From Inonotus obliquus (taxonomy: Eukaryota > Basidiomycota > Agaricomycetes > Hymenochaetales > Hymenochaetaceae): 64,000 nucleotides of DNA. Shown one piece after another: positions 15,176 to 27,200 of this stretch. Numbering within the stretch: the first letter of the stretch is position 1; each line of letters starts with the position of its first letter. The stretch covers positions 1,550,001 to 1,614,000 of the forward strand of contig JAJHTX010000011.1 of NCBI GenBank assembly GCA_032164295.1. Direction: 5' to 3'. Under the pieces are notes generated by a model. It was not told the DNA's origin and did no database searches. It saw only the letters and a program-made list of their open reading frames with translations. The position numbers and the translations under genes are program-made.

Positions 15176-17551
15176 ATGAACCCCGCTGAACGCGACCGAT
15201 GTATCGACAAGGATGAAGGTATAACAAAGCAAGACGTTGAAGTGGAAGAGACGAAAGGTGTTTCATGCGAAAATGATTCGAGCGCCAGGGCAAGTACGGA
15301 TGAGAAGAGCTGGGAGGTTTCTGGTGCAGAGAGGAGGCTCGTCAGAAAGCTCGACGGGCGCATTTTGCCTATTATTTGTTTGTTGTATCTGTTTGCTTGT
15401 ACGATCCCTCGTTCAACTATGTCTGTATTGTGCTAACTTATTCATTGGATGGATGTATCCTATAGTCCTTGATAGATCTAACGTGGGCAATGCACGTTTG
15501 CAGGGATTACCGGAAGATACGCTTCATGGAGACCCGACGGGTCGTTTGTATGATTGGGTTTTCTCTGCATTTTTCTTCTCTTATGTACGTCTTCCACCTT
15601 CATTATCAGAGCAGCGGCTCGATATGAAACAATTTGGTGGGCGTGATGCAATTTAATTTCAGGTTCTATGTCAGGTTCCTGCTGTCATAACTTCTAAGCT
15701 GTTTCCACCCCGTCTGTGGCTGGGAATGGCTGCTGTTGGATGGGGTATTTGTTCGACGCTCATGGTGTGTTATTATTTCTTATGAAGTTACGTTGGCTCT
15801 GATGATGATATGCTAGGCGACTGGTTTCAACTTCGCGGGACTCTTCGTTGCACGGGTCGGCCTTGGAGTCTTTGAGGCTTGCTTCGGACCCGGGATCCCT
15901 CTTTATCTCTGTACGTTACTCGAAGAAACATCAATATCGGGAGACTGAGGATATCTACCCTAGCTTACTTTTACACAAGACATGAAGTTGGCCTACGCTT
16001 AGCGTACTATCAAACTTTCGGCGCAGTAGCTGGTGCGATTAGTGGACTTGTTGCTTTTGGGATACAACAGGCGCATACGAGTATTGCGAATTGGAGGATC
16101 CTCTTCTTACTTGAGGTGACTTTCTGTTCTGATCTTGCATTTGCTTTTATGCTTTATTGACAATATTGCTTGCAGGGAATTCCGGCGATTTTGATGGGTC
16201 TTGTTGCTCTTTTCTTCCTCCCGGATAGGCCGGAGATGACTCGTTTCTTCGATGATGAGGAGCGGAAGCTTGCGTTTGAGCGGGTGAATCGTGCTATTAG
16301 TGCGGATGTTGGATATGTAGTGAGGAAAGGTTTGTTTGTTCCTTTCTATCGGACTTGATAGATAGCTTACGATGAGACATCCCTATAGCACATATTTGGG
16401 CTGCCTTAAAAGACTGGAGAGTAAGTATGCACTCTTACTAATTTAACGTGGTCAGCTAATACCGGGTTTAGGTGTACGTAGGTGGCGTGATTTATTTTGG
16501 GATCAACTGTGCCCTCGCGTCGATTTCCGCGTTTCTTCCAACTATCATCAAGAGCTTTGGCTTCTGTATGAACCGTGCCTTGTGGATTCATGGCGAAATT
16601 GACTGATCTGATGGCTTAGCGAACGCAATTGCTCAGCTGCTGACGGTTCCGCCCTACGCAGTTGCTGCAATACTTCTTATGTCCGTTTCGTATACCTCCG
16701 ATCGTATTCAACAAAGAGGGCTCCTTGCAGCTGCAGCAAATGCAGTGTGCGCCGCGGGTTATCTGTGAGTAGGAATGAATTCTATCAATAACTGGAGATT
16801 GATGAAACTGATCGGAGAACCGATAGGATTGTTATACTCGTTCCAAATAATGTGCATGCGCGATACTTCGCCGTATTTTGTGTTACTGCTGGGTTGTTTG
16901 TTGCTATAGGGCTCATTATTGCCTGGTGTAGGTGGCGCATGTCTTCTATCTATTCAGAAAAGGTTTCGCTGGTTGACATTCACTTGTTGATTTAGATCCG
17001 CATAACCTTGGCTCAGAGACGAAGCGGGCTGCAGGGATTCCACTGTTTATGGCTATCGGACAGTGCGGGAGTGTGCTTGGTTCGCATATCTTCCCAGCTA
17101 CGGAAGGTCCTGAATATATGTTCGTTTCGTGTTCATTGTTGCTCTATGGTTATTTGCTCGCTCACTCTATTCTGTTATGCCAGACGCGGATTTTCAGGTG
17201 AGACACGACTACGAATGATTGTGTTTGAATGTTCTCAACGTGTCTCTTCGTGTAGTGACTTGCGCGCTTCAATTTCTTGGCGCGATTTGTGCTCTCATTC
17301 TATCTGTAGGTGACTCTTCTCCTGTAGCTCCCGTTCTTCTAATCAGCGTTGCCCTTCGATATAAAGCTTTCGTACATGTGGGATAACCATTGTCGTGACC
17401 TCCTCTATGGTAAGCCGGTACCCGAGGCCACTGTTGATACGAGTGAATTAGCCGACAAGGTATGTAGTAGCGTTGCATATTCCGCCGTATAGTTTATACT
17501 AAGCTAAACTGTGTATAATAATAGGCGCCGATGTTTAGATACGTGCCATGA
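15176..17551 (+). CDS. MFS permease of the allantoate/nicotinate (Dal5/Tna1) anion:cation symporter family, copy 1
   Basis: Fifteen exons: 15176-15398, 15466-15584, 15663-15764, 15817-15910, 15964-16115, 16176-16329, 16389-16420, 16472-16565, 16620-16764, 16827-16927, 16996-17119, 17184-17197, 17256-17305, 17367-17459, 17525-17551; 507 residues. Family signs: RRLVRKLDGRILPI before TM1, LDRSNVGNARLQGL after it, GLGVFEACFGPGIPLYLSYF, the central FFLPDRPEMTRF, and NLGSETKRAAGIP in the second half. Such proteins carry small organic anions across the plasma membrane; the substrate here is not known. ATG 15176 was chosen because it gives the same ~60-residue leader as the two paralogues (18128 and 33401). 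Exon 12 is only 14 nt. Tandem with copy 2. Confidence 0.9.
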
Positions 17552-18127
17552 AGTACTCTATGTACCGATGTGCAGAAAAGTCGGACCACTTCCCCTTCTA
17601 GTGCCGAGAAGTGTTCTTGAATGGCTAGCCTAGAGTATAGTGAAGGATGTTGGATGATGTATAGCAAGAACCGCACGACGGATAAGAGGTTATCCATTCT
17701 ATGATTAGACTGTATGGGATGCTTCGAAAGTTGGATTCTTGGAATCTTCTGACCTATAGACCATGGGAATGGCGAGCAAGAATGTGTTAGAGCGAACGAC
17801 AATCGACACTCGTGACACGGAGCAAATCAGTTTCTCTTAGTGTTGCAGACTTCATAATTATTGTCTTTCGGTTGTTGGAAGGGTGGTTTGAAGTGAGTAA
17901 TTCCTACTCTGATATTCGACGGTATCCGGGATTGTAGGCGGATTGGCTGATTCAAATGTTATTTTAAAAAGCCATCAATTTTGATTCGCTCGTCAATCGC
18001 CTCCTTGCTTGTCGTCCAGTCCATTACGTTCTTGGTTTGCGATATTTATATGGACTACCTTGTGACCACCCGAAGCAATTGAACCATTCAAGTGGTACAT
18101 CTTTCTCATGATAACTTTCTGGTTACT
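17552..18127. other. Spacer between tandem MFS genes
   Basis: No gene seen; it holds the 3' UTR of copy 1 and the promoter of copy 2. Confidence 0.5.
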
Positions 18128-20465
18128 ATGATGCCTGTACAGAGCGATAACTGCTCCATCAAGGTCGAGTCCATCGCAAAGCAAGAAGTCGTGGCCGACG
18201 ATGGTGGGGAAACCTCTCGTGATGTATCGAATGCTAGTTTATCCGGGAAACTAGCTACTTCTCTTGAAGAACGAAAACTCATCCGGAAGCTTGACAAACG
18301 CATCTTACCGATCGTCTGTGTGATGTATCTATGCTCTTGTACATAGTGTCAATTCCGCGTGTCTTGCGCTGACCGCGCTGACTCACTTTTCTCGATCCCG
18401 ATTCACAGACTTGGACCGCTCGAATATTGGGAATGCACGCCTTCAAGGTCTTCAAGAAGATACTCTCCATGGTGACCCAACGGGTACTTTGTATGATTGG
18501 GTGTTTTCCGCTTTCTTCTTCTCTTATGTGGGTAGCTTCATGTTTTATTGCGTTTTCGTGGAAATAACATATATACTCAATCCCAGGTTATTTGCCAAGT
18601 CCCGGCCGTCATAACGTCCAAACTTTTTCCTCCTCACATTTGGCTCGGAGCTGCGGCTATCGGTTGGGGTATATGTTCAACACTCATGGTGATCTAGATA
18701 TTTTATATGATGGTCGTCCGACTTGTGTCTTACTGCATTGCTTCAGTCAACAAGCTTCAATTTCGCAGGCTTGTTCGTCGCTCGGGTTGGTCTTGGTGTA
18801 TTTGAGGCGTGCTTTGGACCCGGAATACCGTTGTATCTGTGTTCGTCATTCTTTCAATGGGACATAGGTCCATGTCCTAACTGGGTCCTTCCAGCGTATT
18901 ATTACACGAGACATGAACTTGGCCTTCGTCTGGCATACTACCAGAGTTTCGCTGCAGTCGCGGGTGCATTTAGCGGATTAGTTGCATTCGGAATTCAGCA
19001 TGTTCACTCGAAAATTGCAAACTGGCGACTCTTGTTTATCATTGAGGTGAGGTTAATCTTTTCGATCCTGTATTCTATTCCGATATTTGTTTTGAAACTA
19101 GGGTATTCCAACGGTTTTGGTTGGTCTTCTGGTGCTCTTCCTTCTTCCTCAGAGACCGGAGATGACCCGCTTCTTGAATGAGAGCGAACGTGAAAGTGCG
19201 ATCCAACGCATGAATCGTGGTATAAGTGGAGATGTAGGTTTCGTGATAAATAAATGTACCTAATTTCCAAGCACTTGGAGATTTATCCTACGCATAAGCT
19301 AATCGTATTACAGCACACATCCGGGCTGCTTTCAAGGACTGGCGAGTCAGTAGCAATCTTTGAATCTCGGATTATATCGTGTGCATCCACTGATTTCTTC
19401 GGTCAGATTTACCTCGGTGGTATAATTTACTTCGGAATCAATTGTGGTTTCGCATCTATCTCTGGCTTTCTACCGACTATAATCAAGAGTTTTGGCTTTA
19501 GTATGCTCATGTTATGCCCTTGAGATATTTCCGCCTTCACTGAGCGATGTATCATGTAGCAAACGCGATTGCGCAACTGCTCACGGTCCCTCCGTACGCG
19601 GTCGCTGGAGTTCTTCTCCTGATCGCTGCGTACGCTTCTGATCGGATGCAGAATAGAGGGCTTTTCATGGCTGTCGGAAATACAGTCAGCGGCGTTGGGC
19701 ACATGTATGCAAATCAGTTCCATTGCTCCGAAGATGTCTCTTACTCGTGTACTGTGATATTTGCTTTCCAGCATCCTCTTGGTTGTTGAGACGAATCAAC
19801 ACGCACGTTACTTTGCCGTGTTCTGCATCACGTCCGGAACTTTCGTGTCTATTGGGTTGATCATTGCCTGGTGTTCGTAATTCTTCAAACCGTGACTCTT
19901 GGCTTGGTGGGTTGACTGACTGAACGTAAATATTGGCATTAGATGCGCATAATCTCGGCTCTGAGACAAAGCGTGCAGCCGGTATGCCGTTGTTCATGGC
20001 AATTGGTCTTTGCGGGAGCATCCTCGGCTCTCACAGAGAGTCCGCGATATATGTACGTTCTTACGATGCTCCGAGTATGCCATTCTCACTCACTATGTGT
20101 CTTGACTTCGCAGACGTGGATTCGCCGGTAAGTTGAAAGACGTGCTATTTTGTTTTCCGTCATATTCTTCCTGGATTGAACTAGTGAGTTGTGCTCTCGA
20201 ATTCATTGCTGCCCTTGGCGCATTCATTCTATCGGTACGTTGCTTCGTTGTGATTAGAAGCTCAACCTTCAGAGTTTATGGTACACTAGATTTCTTATAA
20301 TTTGGAAAATCGTCGTCGAGATCGCGTGTATGGTCAACCTGAGGCGGAAGCAACTGTGGACACCAGTGAACTGGCTGACAAGGTGTGTACTTTCTTTTGC
20401 CTTCTGTGACTAGCATCCTCAGTCAACTATGCCCATAGGTACCTATGTTTAGATACGTGCCATGA
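18128..20465 (+). CDS. MFS permease copy 2, frameshifted in exon 11
   Basis: Same family and the same 15-exon layout as the 15176 gene: 18128-18338, 18409-18527, 18587-18688, 18747-18840, 18895-19046, 19102-19255, 19314-19345, 19407-19500, 19560-19704, 19772-19872, 19943-20052, 20114-20127, 20185-20234, 20290-20382, 20439-20465. Lengths of exons 2-10 and 12-15 are identical to copy 1. Exon 11 is 110 nt instead of 124: after ILGSH the IFP.T bases are missing, so 14 nt are lost and the frame shifts. Downstream the old frame is intact (RGFA, then VSCALEFIAALGAFILS, ending VPMFRYVP and TGA), so decay is recent or the deletion is an assembly error. As it stands, the last two membrane segments would be lost. 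It may be a young pseudogene. Confidence 0.8.
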
Positions 20466-20676
20466 TCTGTTGTTGGTCAGCACATGAAGGAGACACTTCG
20501 TCCGGAATCGTAGTTCGTTCTCTTCAGTCGATGCAACAGATTGGTATACATTCACAACGTCCTGTCCACAACGTATACAACTTGTATTGCGAATGCGAAT
20601 AGATAATTTTATCCGGAATGCAAGGCGTCAGGTTCTCCAGCGAAACAATCCCCCACACTGTCGCCACATTTAAGGA
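20466..20676. other. Convergent 3' spacer
   Basis: A short gap between the + strand MFS gene and the - strand kinase gene. Nothing seen except probable 3' UTRs. Confidence 0.5.
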
Positions 20677-22106
20677 TTATGAGAACGTCTGATTCTTGGG
20701 TGTGGTGCCACTGTCATAGAAGACGTTCTGCAAGATGCGAACCCCATGCTTCTGTCTTTCAGATTCAATCCTTGAAATAATGTGTTCGATTTTGGCACGC
20801 TGCTCCGGATTATGAGTCCAGCAGCTTCTGCAGATGCCGCGGAGAATGTTCCGAACTATTCGTCTTATGGACCCTTTGGGTGTTGCACGGAGAGGAAGAG
20901 TGGGTAGCTGGCCCGTTGCAATGGCTGAGACGACCTGGACCTCTGAAGAAAGAAGGCGATACGGCCTTTTCCTCACAAGGAAATCCTTAAACCGTGCGCC
21001 GCCAGTTAGATCGACTGTTCATCTTTCACTCAGTGTCCACATACATAAACAGTCATCCCAAATGCCCATACATCGGTCTCTTTCGTATGACGCACCGTCC
21101 CTCGACTAGCATCTGCTGTGGAGCTAGCAAGGAGCTCATAGGCCATGTACCGGCTGGTACCCATGGCTACGCTACTCATACTTGCTAGTTTACGACTAGC
21201 GTTCAACATTCGGGTGCCACCAAAATCACAAATACGAGCATCGCATGTGGAGGTTACGAGGATGTTATCCTTGTTCCCAGAAAAGATGAGTTATTATCCA
21301 AAGAGGAGCGCATGGTATAATTACCGATTTCAAGTCCGAGTGAACAATGCCACACTCATGCAGATACTGAAGGCCTCGGGCGACTCCCTGGACCTTCAAA
21401 TATCTACGTAAGTCTCTTGTTGAAGAAAAATTTCTGAGATAGGAAATATGTACCAAACGCATCGGATTACAGTGTGGATTCGCGTTGACATAGTCCCAGG
21501 CGGATCCCAATGGCATCCATTCTGAAACAAGAACAGGGAATCCACTGGTGTCGAATACGTATCCAAGTAGCGGGAGGATCTTGGTGTGTTCCAGTCGTGA
21601 CCAGACATATATCTCCTTTTCAAAGAGCTACCATGCCAACGTTACCAATGAGTCGGAAGTCATTGACGGAACGAACCAAGAAATGTAGACCACTCACAAC
21701 TTTTATATCCTCCTTGAGGCGGAATCTCAGACGTTTCATAGCAACATTGACGTTCCTTCCGTCGGGTGAGGCGTAATGTCCTTTGAATATATCTCCAAAT
21801 GCACCTGTATTGACCACCCTATTAAGGCCGAAAGTGATGTTCCGAGTGAGATCAAGATGCTTAAGTTCCTCAAGTATATCAGATGCAACATCTTGTAGAG
21901 GATTTGAATCCGGTTCCTCTGGCTCTTCGTCTGGCAAATCGATGCGCGTAGACCGATCCGTCTAATAAAGTGGAGATACACAGTGAGCTGCGAAAAACCA
22001 GAGAAAAAAGTAGGGAAGCAAGCTCAACTGTGATACATTCAATCTCGTTTTCTAAGCAGGCCTCGCAGCTGTCTTGAGAGTTTGGTCGAGTACACTTCTC
22101 CCCCAC
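20677..22106 (-). CDS. TKL-like protein kinase of the agaricomycete expansion
   Basis: Read right to left the exons are 22106-22029, 21961-21698, 21627-21325, 21269-21045 and 20985-20677; 392 residues. Kinase landmarks: glycine loop VVNTGAFGDIFKG, lysine motif VAMKRL, a helix-C-region FEKEIYVWSRLEHTKILPLL, hinge LVSEWMPLGSAWDYV, catalytic loop IVHSDLKSDNILV, DFGGTRM, then TSRYMAYELL and KETDVWAFGMTVY. A Ser in HSD replaces Arg of HRD, which is common in this expanded fungal group. The protein should be a soluble Ser/Thr kinase of unknown pathway. The first exon (MGEKCTRPNSQDSCEACLE) has no recognised domain and its junction at 22028 uses a weaker GTTGAG donor, so the start is less certain. 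A decayed relative lies directly upstream. Confidence 0.8.
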
Positions 22107-22569
22107 GTCAGAAACTCATTGAAAGTTACGAACTGACGGATATTTTACTTTCCGTTTCACTCCCATGCATCGGTCGCATCGGACGCTTTTGCTTTCAAGT
22201 TCGCGTGGTATATTAGATTCCAGACCACTCCGGAAGCGTTGTTTATGTGTGGGAGCACGAGGAAGCGATATCTTCCCCATTGCGTTCCAAATCGACAGAC
22301 GGGAGGGAAAAATGGAGGATGACCTGGCTCAGTACAAAGTCATATATCCAAGTCTGCTCCGGTTCTATTCAATTTACCGGGATTCATGATCTGTTCCGCA
22401 ATTTTGCTTGCTACTTGAGCATTCGCATCAACACTTTCAGCTGCCACCTGGTTTGTGTCGGCCCATCCCTCGCAAATTATCAACTGGTTAAAGTATGTAT
22501 ATTTATGACTATCAGGTAATAATACGTTCATGGCAGTGTAACAAAACTTTGTTACAGGTAACTTTCCAT
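22107..22569. other. Spacer upstream of the kinase gene
   Basis: No gene seen. Contains the likely promoter of the - strand kinase; short ORFs here lack motifs. Confidence 0.45.
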
Positions 22570-23625
22570 TTTACCGACAAACACTCGGACATCCATTCTG
22601 ACACCAGATCAGGAAATCCGGTCGTATCGTCAAAGACATACCCCAGCAATGGAAGGGTCTTGGCTTCGGCCAGACATGTCTCCTAAAGCTGCAAGTTACC
22701 TTCGGAGATGATCTACCGGATGAGAATGAAATTCACTACATACACAAGCAATATCTTCCCTTGGATAGAACAAAGGCGCTTCATAGCGAGCTTGACTTGG
22801 TTCCCGTCAGATAGCGTGCGGTTTGCTTTGCAAATGTCCCCCCCTCTAATCACTTTAGTAGCATAGGTGACACGTCCGGAAAGATCAAGATGCTCGAGTT
22901 CCGTGAGCTTTCCAGGAGCAATGTCTCGCAGCGGACCGCAATTCATCTCCTCATAGTCTTCTTCCCTATCATTGACTGTAAATGTTCATCAGATGCTGGA
23001 AATTTGCCGGTGGTTGCTATGACTACCGAGTGCAGATAGACGTCTAAAACTTACATTACTTTCTACTCCCAGTAATAAGCAGTTGTCGAGATTTTCATCT
23101 GCTCTGCCAAGTTCTCTGAGACATTGGCGTAAACAGCTCTCGATAGATTGGGAATAAGTAACATACATGTCAAAGAAGCGCGACTTCCGTTTTCCGCCCA
23201 TTTTTGCTGTAGCTCGCCAAACATTCTCAAGGGGCTGGAGAACCCTTGTGAGGCAAGGGTGCGAGGATAGTGCGGTGAATAAGAAACCTCCAGAACAACC
23301 ATCTGAATGCATATATCTCTGCTTCCTCATCGACCGAGGTGAAGTCGTTGTTCATTGCCATTTGATTGATAGTTGCGGGTGTATGGCAAGCAATGGTAAC
23401 GCAGGTTACGCAGTCCTCTTTGCGAGACCATCCACTCATGTTTGTCTTGCCCAAGAACGTGCCGATCTGAAGAAATCCTACCGGACTAGGATATGAGCGA
23501 AACCCTGTCACGTCTACATTTTCTGGAGGACGCCGCGCAAGGAAAGACACGATTGAGACAGTTCCACTCAGTGCTGAAGAGACACCAGCAGCAATCGCTA
23601 TCTGAAAAAGCTGCTCTGAGGACAC
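22570..23625 (-). pseudogene. Decayed TKL-like kinase copy
   Basis: Three fragments in the right order on the - strand resemble the neighbouring kinase. About 23625-23063 encodes an N-terminal region (MSSEQLFQIAIAAGVSSALS, with FFDMYVTYSQSIESCLRQ further on). About 22970-22715 encodes ELEHLDLSGRVTYATKVIRG and VKLAMKRL, aligned with the intact HLDLT...VAMKRL but with the glycine loop mostly lost. About 22680-22575 encodes AKTLPLLGYVFDD and LVSEWM, matching KILPLLGYVFDTS and LVSEWM. Nothing corresponding to the catalytic loop, DFG or C-lobe follows, and the fragments cannot be spliced into one frame. It cannot be an active kinase. The N-terminal fragment might be retained as a separate protein. 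Confidence 0.65.
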
Positions 23626-23946
23626 TCTGAAGAGTCTACTTGTGAGTATCGCAGCGTGCGGTAGACCAGGTTTGCAGCGCCAGTCAAACGGTTGATATTA
23701 TATAATACAATTACGTGGTATTTTCGACGGAGCTTGAAAATAAAAGCGGCGATCAGCGGCATGGCAGGCAGATTCGAAGGGTGGACGCCCCGTCGTCGTC
23801 TCTTCACTCGCGTCTTCGTCGCTCACATCCTCCTCGCCGTCTACTTGACTGCTCGCTAATCCACTTGACCTCACCGTCGCTCGCAGTGGCCTCATATCTC
23901 TCTCAAAAGCTCTCATCTAATCATCCATTAGACTTCCAGTTCCCCT

Positions 23947-23995
23947 GTACGTCGTGTGCTTACACAGCTGTGACAAATTTTTTACTTTTCCACAG
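23947..23995 (+). other. Probable 5' UTR intron of the NTF2-RRM gene
   Basis: GTACGT donor at 23947 and a polypyrimidine tract ending in CCACAG at 23995, only 7 nt before the ATG at 24003. No ATG-containing exon is needed upstream, so this would be a leader intron, as often seen in highly expressed basidiomycete genes. Confidence 0.55.
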
Positions 23996-24002
23996 GAGCA
24001 TA

Positions 24003-25589
24003 ATGTCTGCCACCTCTACATCTCCCACTCCTCCTTCGAACCCCAACTCAACCGGCAGTGGTTCTCCCTCCGAGGTTGGATGGCAGTTCATTCCACAATA
24101 TTATACGTTCGTAAATAGACAACCAAATCGCCTTCACTGTTTCTACTCGAAAAAATCGACGTTCATCCACGGTACTGAGGGTGAAGATGGTCGTCCCTGT
24201 CACGGTCAGCAGGTGCGTAACTCCAGATCGGGATATAATCTGACAAGGGATGTTCATGTCTTTCTCTTCCAGGAAATCCACCAGAAAATTCTGTCGATTG
24301 GCTTTCAAGACTGCAAAGTCTTCATTCACAGCATGGATGCGCAGGCTTCCGCGAACAACGGCATCATCATCCAGGTCATTGGTGAGATGTCGAATCGCGG
24401 TGAGCCCTGGCGTAAGTTTGTCCAGACGTTCTTCCTGGCGGAGCAGCCAAACGGTTACTACGTTCTCAATGACATCTTCCGCTTCCTTAAGGAGGAAACC
24501 ATTGAAGACGATGAAGTCGGCGCTGCAGAGGAACCACAGCCCGAAGTCGCTCCCGCTGCACCGCCGCATGTAGAGCCAGATCTGCCCATCACAAGCATTC
24601 CTGCATCTTCTCCAGCACCAACCGCACCCGTCCTGACTCCCGAACCTACCCCCGTCCAGGAGCCTGTGCGCGAGCCAACTCCAGAGCCCGAGCCTGCGCC
24701 GGCTTCTCCACCACTTGTTGAGGAACTCCCGAAGCCCCAGCCAAACGGGTTGCACCACGATGATTCCGATTCAAAGAAGGAGCCAGAGCTTGTTGCTGAG
24801 CCACCCGCTCCTCAAGAACCCGTCCGAGAGCCGACTCCAGCACCACCCCCGGCTCCTGTGCCTGCGTCGGTGCATAAGTCTCCTTCACCTGCCGCTGCCG
24901 CTCCTGCGCCTCAATCTTCGCCCGCCCCTGCGCCTGCGCAACCACAGCCGCAAGCTGCCCCTCAACCTCCACAGCCGCCGGCTCCGAAGACATGGGCCAA
25001 TCTTGCAGCGGCAGACCCTACGAAATGGGGATCTGCAGTTGCTCGGGAATCACGAGGCGTCACTGTTGAAGCTGCTCCTGCTCAACAACCTCCTTCTCGT
25101 AGTGGCACGAGCACTCCTGTTTCGGTCCCGGCTACTCCCGGATCGCGTCCTGGTACTGAAAATAAAAATGCGCGCTCGAATCAGCACCAATATCAACAGC
25201 AGATGGTAAACGTGAATTCTCCTCATGTTTTCGTCAGAGGACTCGTTGACCCGATCACGAACGTTGATCTTGAGAACTTCCTTGCGCAGTTCGGCAGGAT
25301 CAAGGAAAAGGATTTCGTTCGCTCCAGCGCATGTGCGTTCATAGAATACGAGGATGTGAAAAGCGCACAGAACGCAATCTCTGCGGGTAAATCTGGCATT
25401 CAGCTTACCAAGCCTGAGACTGAAGGAAAGTTCCGTATCTTTATCGACCCAAAGAAGGAGAGGGGCGACAGACCGCCCCCGCGTGGACGGGGCGGTATCT
25501 CGCAGCAGGGGAACCGCGGCGGCGGCGGCAACTTTAGAGGTCGCGGTCGTGGACGCGGAGTGCCTGCTTCCGGTGGCAAGCCGACGTAG
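24003..25589 (+). CDS. G3BP / nxt3-type protein (NTF2-like domain, RRM, RGG box)
   Basis: Exons 24003-24212 and 24273-25589; 508 residues. Residues about 20-150 form an NTF2-like domain (GWQFIPQYYTFVNRQPNRLH, FYVLNDIFRF-like end NGYYVLNDIFRFL). A long acidic and Pro/Ala/Glu-rich linker follows, then an RRM near residues 400-475 (HVFVRGL, SACAFIEYED, KFRIFIDPKK) and a C-terminal RGG/RG stretch (GRGGISQQGNRGGGGNFRG). This order is that of animal G3BP and S. pombe Nxt3, related to yeast Bre5: RNA-binding cofactors of a ubiquitin protease and stress-granule proteins in the cytoplasm. The single coding intron (60 nt) has no stop and keeps frame, so unspliced mRNA would still be open. Confidence 0.92.
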   Translation: MSATSTSPTPPSNPNSTGSGSPSEVGWQFIPQYYTFVNRQPNRLHCFYSKKSTFIHGTEGEDGRPCHGQQVRNSRSGYNLTRDVHVFLFQEIHQKILSIGFQDCKVFIHSMDAQASANNGIIIQVIGEMSNRGEPWRKFVQTFFLAEQPNGYYVLNDIFRFLKEETIEDDEVGAAEEPQPEVAPAAPPHVEPDLPITSIPASSPAPTAPVLTPEPTPVQEPVREPTPEPEPAPASPPLVEELPKPQPNGLHHDDSDSKKEPELVAEPPAPQEPVREPTPAPPPAPVPASVHKSPSPAAAAPAPQSSPAPAPAQPQPQAAPQPPQPPAPKTWANLAAADPTKWGSAVARESRGVTVEAAPAQQPPSRSGTSTPVSVPATPGSRPGTENKNARSNQHQYQQQMVNVNSPHVFVRGLVDPITNVDLENFLAQFGRIKEKDFVRSSACAFIEYEDVKSAQNAISAGKSGIQLTKPETEGKFRIFIDPKKERGDRPPPRGRGGISQQGNRGGGGNFRGRGRGRGVPASGGKPT

Positions 25590-27200
25590 TTTTCTACGTT
25601 GTAAGCAAAAATGAGATGTTTTTTGGGACTATTTTGTTTTCAGCCAATTGCCTTATTTTGCCGTTGGTCTGTTTTCATACACCTACTTCATGCTTTTGTG
25701 TCTTTCGGCGTTAAACTTTTTTTATCAATCTTGCCTTTTCATGTTGCACTGTTGTTTGTGTTCTCCCTTCACGAAGCTTTCCTCCTCGTACTGCTTGGCT
25801 CCTCTCCCCGTGCACGCATTTGCTATCTATTTCAACGCATCCTCACTCTTCGTCGAACCGTCACGACCATGACCACCTCATGTTCTTTCTTTTCCCGTTT
25901 CTTCAGTAGCAGTAGGTATTATCAAGATGATGTCTGGCCGACCTGACCTTGATCCGTCGATATTGTCATATTGTTTCATTGTCATAACAGTATTACCACC
26001 CACCCATCAGTTTGTCTCATTATATGACTATTTGATGGCATGCTTACGCATGGTTTTATGATCGTAGTTTCGCTATCTGTGTTTACACGTGTGATGTTTG
26101 TCAATGTCAGATTGTGACTCGCGAGCGTGACTTGAACCCGTTGGTTGTGAGAAACATTTACCTAAGCTACTGGCCGACCGGTTGATTGTGATTCTGCTGT
26201 TGCTGCAATGCAATCTCTCAGCCGTCCGTACGTGTACTAATCCTGCTTTCCGTTGCAACCTCTGACGATGCTGGAGCCCGGGGTCCTGAATGAAGGTCTA
26301 CTTCTCAAAAGATTTATAGGCTCATGAGTCGTAGTGTCCCTCATGCTGCAGGTGAACTAAATCAAAGTGTACTCGCTAACAAATGGGCGACACTGGCTAC
26401 GAGAACTAGCTTATAAGGCTATCATCACTTTTGGGCTGTCTATCTGCGGACCCTCGGACCCACCTACTCTTTTCCCTTTCTGATCATCTTTGTGCGGTTA
26501 TCGTGACACAGCTTACGAGGCGAGCATGTTTTACGACGAGTAGGTGATGAAAAGCAAAAGCTGTTGTTTCGCAGCTTCTTCCCATTGGCGGGAAGATCTT
26601 CGATGCTGTGTGGCACTCCATCCACTTCTCGGCGTGGACTGTGAATATCTCATACAATACCTATACAATGGCGCTAACACTTTGGTTATCTATACGGAAC
26701 ACGTTGCTTGTGTTCTGGGTTGAGGCGTTGTCCATTGTGACCTTCAAACCGAAGAAATCTGAAACGCGTACTCTTTAGAAGATGATGATTTCCAATAACT
26801 TGCTTTGCATTCGCACTTCCCAACTCTAGCATGGCGTATTTGCTGCTTCCTCGATGCATGATTCACGTTATGGACCATCGATTGTTTCCTGATCACTCGT
26901 ATCTAAGCTCTGTATCCGAGAGCTTTCGGATTGGTCCTATTTCTTTTGATTATCTGCTTGATATCTGTATTCAAGGCTGCGCTTGTGGCGTCTTTGTGGT
27001 GCGTGACTCTGGTGTTTATCCGGGCTTTCAGGTTTCAGAGTGGGCTTCCCTTCATGTCTTGCTTCTTTGCCTTGAGGCAATCCGTAATGTCGGAAATCAT
27101 GATCACTGAAAGCAATAAGACTGGCGTGCTTGATTACTCTGTCTGGAAAGCGTGTATAGGTGTAAAGTTATGGAAGATCGTGAGTCGTTGGATTCATCAG
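25590..27200. other. Long intergenic region
   Basis: T-rich 3' UTR sequence of the NTF2-RRM gene runs to about 25950. The remaining ~1.2 kb shows no supported gene. A tRNA-like B-box on the - strand near 26115-26150 was examined and rejected. Confidence 0.5.

Noticed and set aside
24048..24993. Long - strand ORFs opposite the NTF2-RRM gene
   Set aside because: They are antisense shadows caused by the GC-rich, Pro/Ala/Glu-rich coding sequence.
26105..26200. tRNA-like sequence on the - strand with a GGTTCAAGTC B-box and a TAGCTTAGG A-box-like stretch
   Set aside because: The anticodon stem and T-stem do not pair and no acceptor stem closes it, so it is at most a degenerate tRNA-derived fragment.
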